Shown: piece after piece, positions 34,471-44,684 of the stretch
Position numbering within the stretch: position 1 is the stretch's first letter
Layout: the number at the start of each line of letters is the position of its first letter
Assembly (NCBI GenBank): GCA_029204225.1
Contig: MU832059.1
Location: 1 to 64,000 of the forward strand
Length of the DNA stretch: 64,000 bases
Source: Diphasiastrum complanatum
Lineage: Eukaryota; Streptophyta; Lycopodiopsida; Lycopodiales; Lycopodiaceae
Direction of reading: 5' to 3'
Position numbers and translations under genes: made by a program
The notes under the pieces: generated by a model
What the model saw: the letters and a program-made list of their open reading frames with translations, nothing else
Told to the model about the DNA's origin: nothing
The model's database searches: none

Positions 34471-36049
34471 TAGATCCATACGTGCTTGAGGTAGATCATT
34501 TGAGCAAGTTTGTGAGTAAAAAATTTAAAATTTGAGGGTTTACTTACATCTCGATTGGTGTGGAGCCTCTGATTTTTCAATGAAAGCAAAGATTGGATGA
34601 TTTTTTTTGAATCAATGGGTACTTCTACTATGTGGAGTGCTTAGACCATGTGTGAATTGCATTCACTTTGATTTAGTGTACCAATCTTGTCTTTGATCCA
34701 TAGAGTCCAATTGACCACTTATTGAAAGAGCTTGAAGTGTAGATTGAATGGTAAGGCTCCAAAGTTTGTTGATGCACCTTTTTGGAATTTGGATATGATC
34801 TTTGAGAGAGTAGGTAGAAGTGTCTACCTGGTGGATTTCAGATCAATAGCATCTATTTACTTAGATCTTAAGAGTTTTGGCCAAAATTGTGTGTTTCTCT
34901 CAAGTTCATCATCATTGGCCTTCTTTGAAATCTTCTTGAAGCCTTTTTGTTTTCCTTTGGCTAACAATGCCTAATCTTCAAGTATGGCTTGATGAGATTT
35001 TACCATCTCGCACCTTTGTTACTCCTATAACAAGATGTCATAGGGGTCTTGAAAGGTTGGTAGCCTCTCCCTTGATGCAATGCCATCACAACATTTGCAA
35101 ACTCTTAAATTCACCACTCATGGTCATATGCACAATTTTCATATCTCTTATCAACTTTCTAGTCATTATAGGTCAATCTCTTAGCTCCTTGATTCATGTG
35201 ATAAAAGATCATGTAGTCTCATTCTCTTCCATACAAATGGTATTCAATTTGATTTTTAAAAACACCATGGGAGATGGAATCATCATTTGATATTACATTC
35301 AAAGTGCATCCCATGTCCCTCTCACCATCACAAACAATTTGATAAATTTTGAGATTTGCAAAACATTTGCTCATAAAAGATAAGAAGAATAGCCAAAAAT
35401 TTGGAAGCTATCAATATAATTTTTTAACGATTATTCTTTTGAATTGTTGGTGTACTTGTGAAAGAAATAAGGATTGTAAAAAAATTAAAAAATGTCATCG
35501 ATTTTTTTTAATGGTTGCTTATATGTAGCACGAATGTGCTTGTAAAGTAAAATTTGACCATAAAAAGTAAAAGAAGAATACAAAATAGCGCCTGGAAAAT
35601 ACCACATGTTATATGCCAAACCTCTCAATTTAAGCCAAGCAAGCAAACAAATAGAGACAACGATCACGTCCATGTTGAGAAGAATCAAAGATAGCAAATA
35701 ACCATAAGTTGCCACAAAGCTCATATCAAAATTAATGGCAAATAAAAATGGATTTCATTACAGAGGGTGTGTGAAGCACATGGATTAAAGTGACGGGGCA
35801 CATGAGACCTAGCAAGATCAAATACAAAGTCTCACATTCACAAAGAGAAAGAGGAGATCAATTCACTTAATTGCAAATGAGCCAAAGATACCAAAAAAGG
35901 ATGTCCAATGCCGACTTATAGACAATGCCCATGTCCTAACTAAACATAACTATCTTGAAGTCTATTTAGCCACTATTAGTCATTGTTAAGCCCATGTTAT
36001 CCTAATTTAAGACAATTTGAGGGTCTAAAAAGGGAACCACAATCATTCT
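34471..36049. other. Decayed retroelement sequence
   Basis: No intact domain. On the minus strand, 34870-35290 holds frames that look like a decayed Copia gag end (MTMSGEFKSLQML, KGEATNLSRP, KKISKKANDDELE), but the match is weak. A 79-codon minus-strand frame at 35485-35724 is hydrophobic and unrecognised. The stretch 35730-36000 may be LTR-derived. Confidence 0.35.
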
Positions 36050-36795
36050 TAAGGCTGATAGTTCCTTGCCCAAGCTTCAAATGGATATTGTTAATTTTCT
36101 TTTGAGCACCTAAGTATTAAATAATACATGACACTTTTAGCTTTGGCAATGCTTGTTTCCCTTGGTTAAGTAAGAAGCAAGACATCATGTATCTTTTGAC
36201 CGCTGCCATGAATCAAGCTCTATAAAATATAAGTGCGATTTCTTGACTAAGTACCTTGTCTCTCAAATAATGATACTTTATCTTGATGTGCTTGGACCTA
36301 GAATCAAACCTGAGATTAAAAAAATGAAATAATACTATTTTGATTGTCACAATAAATCATTGTAGGCTGTGATAATGCAAGATCAAGATTTGATAAAAGA
36401 AGCCGCAACCAAATTGTTTCTTTTGCAATATGTGTGGAGGCAATGTACGACTTATGTAGAGAGCACAATGTAGTAGATGTCTACTTTTTGCTATTCCATG
36501 AAATAGGACCATATTTGTATAGAAATACATAATTTGACATTAATTTCCAAGTGTCAACATCTCCAACCCAATCTAAATTTCTATATCTTTCAAATAAAAG
36601 TTGATTGTTTATAATTGAGGTGTCTTTGAAACAGATAGGTGAATTTTTTTCCAATTGCAAATATCGTAGGACTCGTAGAAGAGCCTTCCAATGTATAAGA
36701 CAAGATTTTAGTCAATGTATAACTGAATATGCTATGTCAGGTCTAGTACATATCATGGCATACCTTATCACGCAATGACATATAAATTGAAACTT
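36050..36795 (-). pseudogene. Copia RT end and RNase H remnant (element J)
   Basis: On the minus strand, 36725-36790 reads YAMICTRPDIAYSV, the conserved end of Copia RT. It is followed by HWKALLRVLRYLQ and, at about 36215-36300, KHIKIKYHYLRDKVL, the C-terminal RNase H motif. Between them are fragments of the RNase H body with several stops. The upstream RT is interrupted by a TG microsatellite at 36817. No LTR of its own was recognised, so it is an old remnant. Confidence 0.7.
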
Positions 36796-36812
36796 TGACC
36801 CCAAAAAAGAGT

Positions 36813-36816
<4 letters not shown>

Positions 36817-36881
<65 letters not shown>
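36817..36881. repeat. (TG)n microsatellite
   Basis: An uninterrupted TG run of about 65 bp. Confidence 0.97.
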
Positions 36882-36883
<2 letters not shown>

Positions 36884-37678
36884 AGATTACCTATTTTTAA
36901 ACCATAATTTTCAAACAAATATTATATTATACCCAAAATAATGCCAAAAAATGTATTTTTTTTAATAGATTACTACAATTTTTTTTTCAGCACTGTTAAC
37001 TCAAAATTAAAAGCAAGAACATCTACATCTTTTAATTTCAAATCAATGATCCTTGGTTGATTTTTTGGCAATCACTTTCTCTTGCCTTTGAACCTATTTG
37101 GAACATTCCAAATTTGTACCTTTCCAAAAAAGCATTCGTTGAAGTGGTGCGCAACCAATGATAATACTTTTGTCTGATTACTATCTTGAATGAATCCAAG
37201 CACTTTAGCAATCCAAAATAATGTCATTTGCTATTTTTTGAGGCTAGATGTGCAACTAGACTTCCAATTTGAATTTGATTCAGATCATTGCACCACTTCA
37301 TTTTTGTAGCTTTTATAGTTCGCCTATTCTTTTGTGATCCCACATTACTTTGGTGTTCTTTGCCTAGCATAAGGTGCAAAAATTTATTATCCCATTGAAG
37401 ATTTGAAGGTTCAACAATTGTAGTTGAAACTCCTGACTTATAAGGCCAATGAAATTCTTCAGTTGATAATGCATCTTTGAGATTGAGCAAGCTGATTTTT
37501 TGTTTCTTAAAAAAGTCCATCCACCAATGTCAATCAAATTCATTCAAAAATTGATAAGTTACTTGAATACTTGATTCCAAAAAAAATTAATGAGGCAAAT
37601 GGACCAACCTCACGATGTTCTCTTTGCGCTTTTTGTTCTTCTAGCATGGATTTTAAAGGACGTTGAATACTTTGAACT
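36882..37678. other. No confident gene
   Basis: A 98-codon minus-strand frame (37224-37520) reads polar, Lys-rich sequence with no recognised domain. Nothing else supported. Confidence 0.35.
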
Positions 37679-38225
37679 GTTAATGAGCCTACAAAAGACT
37701 CCAAGAGTGAGTGATTGATTGATCTATCTATCTATTGCAAAATAGAATCCAATTTCTAGATCTAGATTGACAATTTAGACTCAACAATCAAGAGCAATCA
37801 AAAGATGATCAAAGCTAGTAAATTCGACTCCACATGTGTGTAGTATAGTCTGACGTATAGTTTCTAATAGAGAATGAACCTTACAAAGTTTAGATTGCAT
37901 ACCAATCACAAGATCACAACACAAATGTATAGATTTCTAGAAATTGTCAATTGACTCCAAAATCTCTCTTGATCTATCAATATAATGAATGAATGAAAGT
38001 ATATTGAGCTGGTATCCTTGGCTAGCTGAGTAGGTGTTCAGGTGCCACATCATTATCAAGTACACCTACCCAATAATATTGACCTAATCATTAGGTCTAC
38101 CAACCATGGTGGTTAGATTGACTCACCAACTTTCTAGATTCATGGATTTTGGTCCTAGATTTGAGGAATTATGACCAAATTGACTTGCCTACCCCTATGA
38201 TCAAGATTGAACCTACCTAAGCCTG
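37679..38225 (-). repeat. 3' LTR-like sequence of Copia element G
   Basis: It resembles LTR H (14.8-15.4 kb) in wording and order: a CAAGAGTGA... word followed by a second-half CCACATGTGTGTAGTATAGTC (37830-37850). It lies immediately beyond the truncated RT of element G. Its ends are approximate. Confidence 0.5.
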
Positions 38226-38299
38226 ATCTACACACGTGGGAACACTCTCTCACACATGTGAATTACAATGTACAACAATAAATTAATTACAATCCAAGA

Positions 38300-38890
38300 T
38301 AGTGATGAAAGAATCCTGAAAACAAGTACAATGATTTTTCCATCATTAATCCTCATGTACAATGAAGGATCGTAAGAGCTCAATACAAAGTTGATAGAGA
38401 TAAGAAAAGAGTTGAGCCTAGCTTGTTTGAGTCCATATAGACTCCTCTTCAAAAAGCATACCTTCTCTTCAAGTCCCTTCTTGATGAAGCCCTTGGGTTG
38501 CCTCATGTAGATTTCTTCCTCCAATTAACCATTGAGAAATGAATTTGTAACATCAAGTTGGAAGAGCATTCAAATGAATGTGGTAGCAAGAATAATGGTC
38601 AATCATACTGTAACTAACTTAGCCACAAAGTTTCATCATAAACAATGCCTTTAGTTTGCAAAAAACCTTTTCCGACAAGCCATGCAATCAAGTGGTCTCT
38701 TCCCTTGAGGAAGATCAACAAGTTCCCAAGTATGATTCTCCATGAGAGCACCATACTCCACTTGCAGGGCATCCATCCAACTTTTTGATTTACAAGCATC
38801 TTTTTAGCAAGTTGGTTCATCAAGCATTGAAGTAAGAAAAGTATATGAAGTGAAAAATTGTGTGCCTTCTCTTTGATCACCTTTGCCAAC
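38300..38890 (-). pseudogene. Copia reverse transcriptase of element G, fragments
   Basis: The minus-strand frame has EEEIYMRQPKGFIKKGLEEK and LKRSLYGLKQA, the middle of Copia RT, then SYDPSLYMRI, but stops before the YVDD site. Upstream (38614-38890), shifted frames keep pieces of the RT start (KGFLQTKGIVYDETLW, equivalent to KGY-Q--GIDY-ETFAP). At least three frameshifts or deletions separate the parts. Confidence 0.75.
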
Positions 38891-38998
38891 GTATGTGAGC
38901 CTTGATGGCTTCTCCCTTGATCTTGAAGATCTTATTGGAGCTCTTGGGTCTTGAGGTGGATCCTCAAGATCTTGGTCACTTTGATGCTCCTCCTCCAT
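38891..38998 (-). pseudogene. Integrase-RT linker of element G
   Basis: HQSDQDLEDPPQDPRAPIRSSRSREKPSRLTYVGKGDQ matches the linker wording of element A (PRRSSRAKVEPSRLTYQGKG) and links the integrase and RT fragments of G. Confidence 0.7.
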
Positions 38999-39048
38999 CC
39001 TAGCAAGATCTTTGACATCAAGATGATCAGTAGCACTTCATCCACTTT

Positions 39049-39500
39049 TCAAATTTTTCCTTCATAAAAAATAACATCCCTACTCAATATGATTTTCTTA
39101 GTGATGGGATTGAATGTTCTATATCCTTTGCTATTTTTACTATATCCCACAAATATACCTTTTATAGAAGTGGCATCATCCTTCTTCCTTGTCTCCAAGG
39201 ATTGGTGAACATAGCAAGTTGATCCAAAGATTTTCAAATCTTTGAGATTCGGCCTCTTACCATTTAGAGCTTCATATGGTGTGATTCGTCCAATGACATT
39301 GTTAGGCAATCTATTGCATAAATAATTAGCACACACACTTGCCTCACCCCAAAATGGTTTTGACAGAGAAGATTCTAGCCTTAAGGCCTTAGCACATTGA
39401 CATAGAGATCTATTTTTCCTCTCGGCCACCCCATTTTGTTGAGGGGTATAAGGACACGTCAACTCTCTCTTTATGCCACCAACATCACAAAATTTGTAGC
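39049..39500 (-). pseudogene. Copia integrase C-terminal half of element G
   Basis: An intact frame begins just before the catalytic Glu (CPYTPQQNGVAERKNRSL) and runs through CANYLCNRLPNNVIGRITPYEALNG, LKIFGSTCYVHQSLETRKKDD, FVGYSKNSKGYRTF and IILSRDVIFYEGKI. The two catalytic Asp residues lie in the missing upstream half: the element stops at about 39500, so this is a 5'-truncated piece. Wording is very close to element A in the same region, indicating the same lineage. Confidence 0.88.
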
Positions 39501-39682
39501 GGGTATTTCCTATCCACCTTCAAACCTAGATCCAAGCACATTCAAGCATCAATGGATGAAGAGAATTATAACTTGTCATGCAAAGATTCATTCCCATGAG
39601 AGCGATAGCATAGTTTAGATTCACACACATGCTGATGATTTGAGAATTAACACTATGATCCACTAACACTATCCATCCAAAG

Positions 39683-39683
39683 C

Positions 39684-39738
<55 letters not shown>
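39683..39738. repeat. Compound microsatellite (CT)n(CA)n
   Basis: CT run 39683-39706 followed directly by CA run 39707-39738, the same arrangement as at 1435-1530. Confidence 0.97.
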
Positions 39739-39740
<2 letters not shown>

Positions 39741-40139
39741 GTACAATAAGAAAAATTCCAACAACTAGCAAATTCAAACAATATCAAAATCAAAATAAAA
39801 CATGAGATAGGAAGCAAGAAAGAAGAGCAAGGACATCCAATTTCAATTTGATAGAGGTTCCACCTGCTTTATTGAAATAAATATGTAAAATGAATCACAA
39901 AGTACCAATATATATAGTGGATTGTAGGCGTTTGGCCTCAAATCCTATTGTCCAATTTCCACCTCCCTTATTATTTGAATTTGAAATTTGGAAGGAACTC
40001 TTTTTTATTCAGTAACTTGACTATTAAGCCTATCAAAATTGTAGAAATAATAAGAAGGAAGAGCTTATCATCATTAAATACCAAGACAATTGCCTTCTAT
40101 TCAAATAAGCAACAATTCTAGAGAAAGAAGAATCTGAAG
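39739..40139. other. No gene recognised
   Basis: AT-rich sequence with no recognised feature; it may be leader of the Copia remnant that follows. Confidence 0.35.
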
Positions 40140-40660
40140 GACAAGAAGACAAAGCTGAGCAAACTTATTTGAACTAGCAACAACAACATGATTGACAACA
40201 ACAAAAGCCCAAGACCAAACTCTTCAGCAAGTACTACAAGAGAACCAATAATGACATCAAGGACTGTCGACTTCTCAAGCACAATGAAGTGAAGAAGAAG
40301 AAGATGTAGCAGCAAGAAGGAAGTTTTGATTCTGCCAAAAACTCCCATGAAGATCCGATGCTATTAATGGTACAAGATCAACGAGGTAGAAATACCCAAC
40401 AATGGTATCTCGATTTAGGTGCTTCTCAACACATGACTCCGTGCAAGTACCTCTTCGAAGAGCTCAAAACATTAGATTTGTAGTACATATATTTTGGAGA
40501 ATCAAGTTCACACAAGATCAAAGGCCAAGGATCTATCTGCCTTCAATTCCAGATGGTATTTCTAGATTATTTGATGGTATACTTTATGTACCCAAATTGA
40601 CAAAGAATTTATTGTCTATCAGCAAGATCATAGATCAAGGCTATAGAGCTCGCACCAGTA
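40140..40660 (+). pseudogene. Copia gag end and protease remnant
   Basis: A knuckle-like frame (SKYYKRTNNDIKDC, first Cys lost, His replaced by Asn/Asp) at about 40225-40270 is followed by WYLDLGASQHMT (Asp-Leu-Gly-Ala in place of DSGA) at about 40410, and LYVPKLTKNLLSISKIIDQG at about 40580-40640, the usual protease-integrase bridge. There is an in-frame stop after LKTLDL. It resembles elements C and E most. Confidence 0.72.
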
Positions 40661-41089
40661 CTATGCATCACTGTCAGGCACATGATTCACCCTTTTGTGA
40701 TCTGATCATGGTTATTACAATAGCTCAACATATAGATTCTTTGTTCTCTTTACTTACATTAGCATTGTCGAATGCTCTCTAATTCATTTCTCTCTTTTCT
40801 TACCGATACTTGCTCCATCGACTAACATAGAATATTTGATTCTAAGAGCACATGGTTTTGACAAAAGTCTAATTGTTTCACCCTCTACATGGTTGTCTAA
40901 GACACCTACCCAGATATTCTGCCAATCAGAAGAATGATCCTAGTGATAATCAGAATTCTGTAGTTTGATTTGACTATTTACACTAAATCATTGTTTCCCT
41001 TTGTTTGGTGAGAACTCATACATTCCAGAAGGTGTCAAGTTCAATCGTCTAAGCACTCACCAAGGTGGTATTAGAGCTACAAGCACCAA

Positions 41090-41265
41090 CAAATCTACCA
41101 CTATATTAGAGGCTGTTTCACATGATGATGCTAACTAATGGAAAGCTGCGATGGACAAAGAATACAATTATCTCATGAAGAACAACACTTGGACAATCAT
41201 GGAGCTACCTAATTATTGAAATCCAGTTTCATGAAAATGGTTCTTCAAAGTGAAAGCTCGCGTCT
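41090..41265 (+). pseudogene. Copia RT N-terminal remnant
   Basis: Stop-broken frame WKAAMDKEYNYLMKNNTWTI followed by KWFFKVKA, the first block of Copia RT. The integrase that should separate it from the protease at 40.6 kb is missing, so the copy has a large internal deletion. Confidence 0.65.
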
Positions 41266-41561
41266 AATCCATCCTGGAAGTCTGAATAAAAACTAGATGA
41301 TGAGCATATGTTCGGTGGGCTGTACTTGTACTTGACCTTTCAAACGTTTAAAACAATCGATATAGTCTCGTACACATTCATCTTTTGTCATCTTGATATT
41401 ACTCAATTTGACAAAAGGACTCTCTATCAAAAGAAAGAACGTAAAAACTTGATAAAGGACTCTTTCAAATTTGACCAGTCTGTCTTATCTTCACAATCGA
41501 GGTTAAAAAACTAGTCACATACTTTAGCGATCATGGTCATGGAAAACAATTGGACCATTTT

Positions 41562-41659
41562 ATCGTTAGATGTTTTGCCATAAACGTCGCACGCATTCTC
41601 AAAGATTTGCAAGAATCTCTGAGAATGCGTGCGACGTTTATGGCAAAACATCTAACGAT
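41562..41659. repeat. Perfect 40-bp inverted repeat (hairpin)
   Basis: The arm 41562-41601 (starting ATCGTTAGATGTTTTGCC) is exactly complementary to 41620-41659. The 18-nt spacer adds five more pairs (41603-41607 with 41614-41618), leaving a 6-nt loop. No terminal duplication or known MITE end was recognised. A transcript through it would form a near-perfect duplex of small-RNA precursor type. The function is unknown. Confidence 0.95.
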
Positions 41660-42125
41660 GGGTAGATCTAGTTTCGGCATTCGTTTTTCAAGATGAGCAC
41701 CATGGGTAGCAAAAGCTCCATTTAGATGTGTTCTGGCCCGCGAGGATTCAACACCGTGAAAATGGGCTCGGGCTCTTGAAGACTCGACTCTATCAGGTTC
41801 TCGGCTCTCAAATGGGTTTGTGGATGGCTCGTGTATGTGGGACTTCATTTGGGAGAACCGATGACGTCTGATTTCTTCCAATTTGGGGGACACCATGTCA
41901 TATGGATATTCCTACAATATGGGGATCAATATGGTGTTCCATTGGGTAAGATCGTATGTTTTGTGTTTTGTATGTTTATTGTTGCTATTTGGGTTTTGGG
42001 TTTTTTTTTAATTTTTTTGAACTCTGGCTAGTTGGTAAGGTCAGGATCTAGGTAATATGTCGATTAGCTATTAGGTAATGGGTGTGCTAGGAGTATCGGT
42101 AATGGGGGTGTTATAGGGGTATGGG
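41660..42125. other. No gene recognised
   Basis: Moderately GC-rich DNA. A minus-strand frame across it contains a two-copy VESSRAR repeat but has no recognised domain and runs into the hairpin, so it is not called. Confidence 0.35.
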
Positions 42126-43052
42126 TGATGGGGCAAGGGAGTGCAAAGAACGGAACAGAGAAGAGCGCACGAATATTGCGGAACGGCTCTCCCATTACAA
42201 TCAACTGCTAGATGCAAAAATAGTCTAATAGAAAGCTTATGCTAAATATGATCATAGCCTTAAGTGCCCTAGTTGCCCAACAAGATCTTGAAAATTAGTT
42301 TATACCCACAAAAATGAAAGTACAGTCCATCTAAGAGATTAGAAATGGTTTGTGTGTGGTATTATTGGAAATCAGATTCAATATGAAGTTTAGTTCTAAA
42401 ATAGATGGAAGAGTAGTATGATATCGCGAGTTCCTCAGGCGTCAAAGACAACCATCATTTGATCAAAAGTGAAGGAGTCATAGACATCCATGTTTAGATC
42501 AGAGTGAGTAAACAAGCGCGATCAAACAGCGATAAAGTGCATTCAATCACTACAAGCATTCATCTACGTTATACACGGATAGAAAAGTGTGCTACTGTTA
42601 TATCACATTGAAGCACAATAAAATAGCAATTACAACCATTATGACGCGTAACTGGGAGGCTCAAATCATACGTCTCATGGACGGAGCATCACGTAGAGTG
42701 TGCTTGGATGATCCATTTATACAATTCATCCATGTATTAATTATAGTAAATGTTTGTCACCTAATTAGGTAAGCCGTTGTACTTGGAAGTATTTGGCTTT
42801 TGTGGCAACTGTACATAATATATACGGTCAACAAATCAAGGAATGTTGATGCGGATGACGACGTCACAAATTCTCTCACTTCACAAATTTTGGAAAGTGT
42901 CTGGAATGTTCCTCATTGAAAATAGATGACTGTCGAGTTTTCTCTCTCTTCAGGATTTTGCAAAAAAACCGACATTGCTCTTAAAAGAAGTTAACTTTTT
43001 CAAAATAGTTGAAAAGAAGAAGTTTAAGACAAGTGTCGCTTTTTGGAAAAAG
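42126..43052 (-). repeat. Reverse-oriented LTR of family C, left part
   Basis: It begins TGATGGGGCAAGG, the exact complement of the 3' end of LTR C at 21389, and matches it in reverse up to the TGTCG-rich array. It is split at 43052 by element B and continues at 54835/54840. No primer site adjoins 42126, so this was a 3' LTR or a solo LTR. Confidence 0.87.
43048..43052. repeat. Target-site duplication of element B (left)
   Basis: AAAAG, repeated at 54835-54839. Removing B and one copy rebuilds the LTR C sequence found near 20410-20440. Confidence 0.92.
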
Positions 43053-43191
43053 TGTCGCAAAAGCTTTTTCTTGTTTTGTGTTTGTCCTCTCTTCTGATTT
43101 GCGAACAATTTTCTTATCATGCGGAAGCTCTTACGGGATCCCAAACACTCGACTACGCATCACATAACATATTTTATTCTAGCAATGAAGA
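43053..43191 (-). repeat. 3' LTR of element B, first segment
   Basis: Starts TGTCGCAAAAGC and matches 54060-54213 of the right LTR until AGCAATGAAGA, where element A begins. Confidence 0.9.
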
Positions 43192-43873
43192 TGTTAAAAA
43201 TTCACAATTCTAGCTTGACTAGTTTTGGTCATATGACTTGTAAATAGTTAGATGGTCATGATGTGGCTTGTCACACGTGCCAAATAGCATAGGATTCCAT
43301 TCATAAGGATGTTCTCAAGTAGACCTAAGTGTTAGAACCTTTGGAATGAGTCCAAATTATGCTTAGATACAAGGGAGAAAAAATAGGAGCTATTTTTGGT
43401 AATTTTTGCATTGTTGAGGGATCTCCAAGATTCCAACCCTAACTTGGTAGGGATGAAAGATCCACCAAAATTAGCATTAGGGATAGGTTTAGGGCTACTC
43501 ATACCTGCCCAAAACCGTGATGGATCATGTATATATAGGTGATGATATCTCACCAAAATCAATCAAGCAATTTCATGTTTTTTCTCTCATAATGGTGCAA
43601 TTGCTCTCTATGTTCATAATTGTTTGAGTACTTGTGATTACTAATGATTATAGGATTGAATGTAGGTCTGGTGTACAGTAGTCAGACTGTGGGAGGCCGT
43701 ACTTTCACACGTGTGAAGCCTTCTTCAAGGATTTGGGCCATTTAGTGAGGTTCAAGCATAGATTTTTGATGGATTTTGATGGTTCAACTTGTGCTAATCT
43801 TATGAAATCATAATCTATTGTTTCCCTCATCATTTCAAGTGTTTTAGTATCCTTATTTGCTGTAATTTTTACA
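43192..43873 (+). repeat. 5' LTR of element A
   Basis: TGTTAAAAATTC ... AATTTTTACA. Contains a TATA box (ATGTATATATAGG, about 43528-43539) and, downstream in the presumed R/U5 part, the 14-bp perfect palindrome TTCACACGTGTGAA (43704-43717) beside GGCCGTACT. Confidence 0.97.
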
Positions 43874-43885
43874 TGGTATCAGAGC
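43874..43885 (+). promoter_or_regulatory. Primer-binding site of element A
   Basis: TGGTATCAGAGC, immediately at the LTR end, complementary to initiator tRNA-Met. Confidence 0.95.
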
Positions 43886-44684
43886 CTAAAGGCTGAAATG
43901 AGCTAAATCCTTGGTTTGCATTCAATTTGATCACAATTTTTGATCTAAATCTTGTGTAGATTGGATCTTAGCATCTAGTATTGATTCTAGAACTCAAAGT
44001 GAGTCAAATACATTGGAGATTGGTGTTGTGTGACTTCATTTGCAGGTGTTTAGGTGTCTAAAACCAGAGGCAAAGTTGAATTCAATTCACATTACCAAGA
44101 TAGCAAGTTTTGCTTGCTCCAAGCATTGATTTCTAAGCGAGTTTTGGAGGTGATTTCATAGAGAAGGCTTTCTAGCATTCAAGGAGAGGGAAGATCAGAG
44201 TTTTGGGGACTCTTCAAGGCTGTTCTAAGGTGTAGTAGGCACCTCCTAATGTGATTTAGGTTCAGTCCAACCATTGCTTGACTTATGCACCAAATTAGAT
44301 CAATTTTTCATCAATTTTGATCATTTTTTGCTTGTGATTGGATAGTAGATTGTGTTGCATCCTCATTAAGTTCCATTTAGATCTTTTACAAGTGATTTTG
44401 GAAGTATATTAGGTTGCTTAAATTCACTCTTGATCAGATCATTTGGAAGCTTTAATGTTCTTTATAGAAAGAGGGGCAATTCTACTAGTATTGTCTACTT
44501 CAATCAAGCAAGTGCATTGTTTCTAGTATTCTATGATTTGATTTTGTTAGAGATCATTCTTAGATCTTTATAGGAAGTCTATTACTGATCTTTTCAGGTC
44601 CCTAAGAAGTGGGATAAGGTAGACCTTCAATCAAATCAATAGAAGTAACCTTCATTTGTGTCAAGTCCTTGATTAGGAGACTAG

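Noticed and set aside
35485..35724. Hydrophobic 79-codon minus-strand frame, possible membrane protein
   Set aside because: AT-rich composition gives Phe/Leu/Ile/Tyr-rich frames by chance; no start context or homologue recognised.
41066..41080. GGTGGTATTAGAGCTAC resembling a primer-binding site
   Set aside because: No LTR end precedes it, and it lies inside a frame leading to RT remnants, so the match is probably chance.
41537..41896. 119-codon minus-strand frame with a VESSRAR repeat
   Set aside because: It runs through the perfect hairpin, has no recognised domain and no splice or promoter support.
43332..43562. Identical 76-codon minus-strand frame in both LTRs of element A (also 48806-49036)
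   Set aside because: It is identical only because the LTRs are. It is antisense to the promoter region and has no recognised domain.
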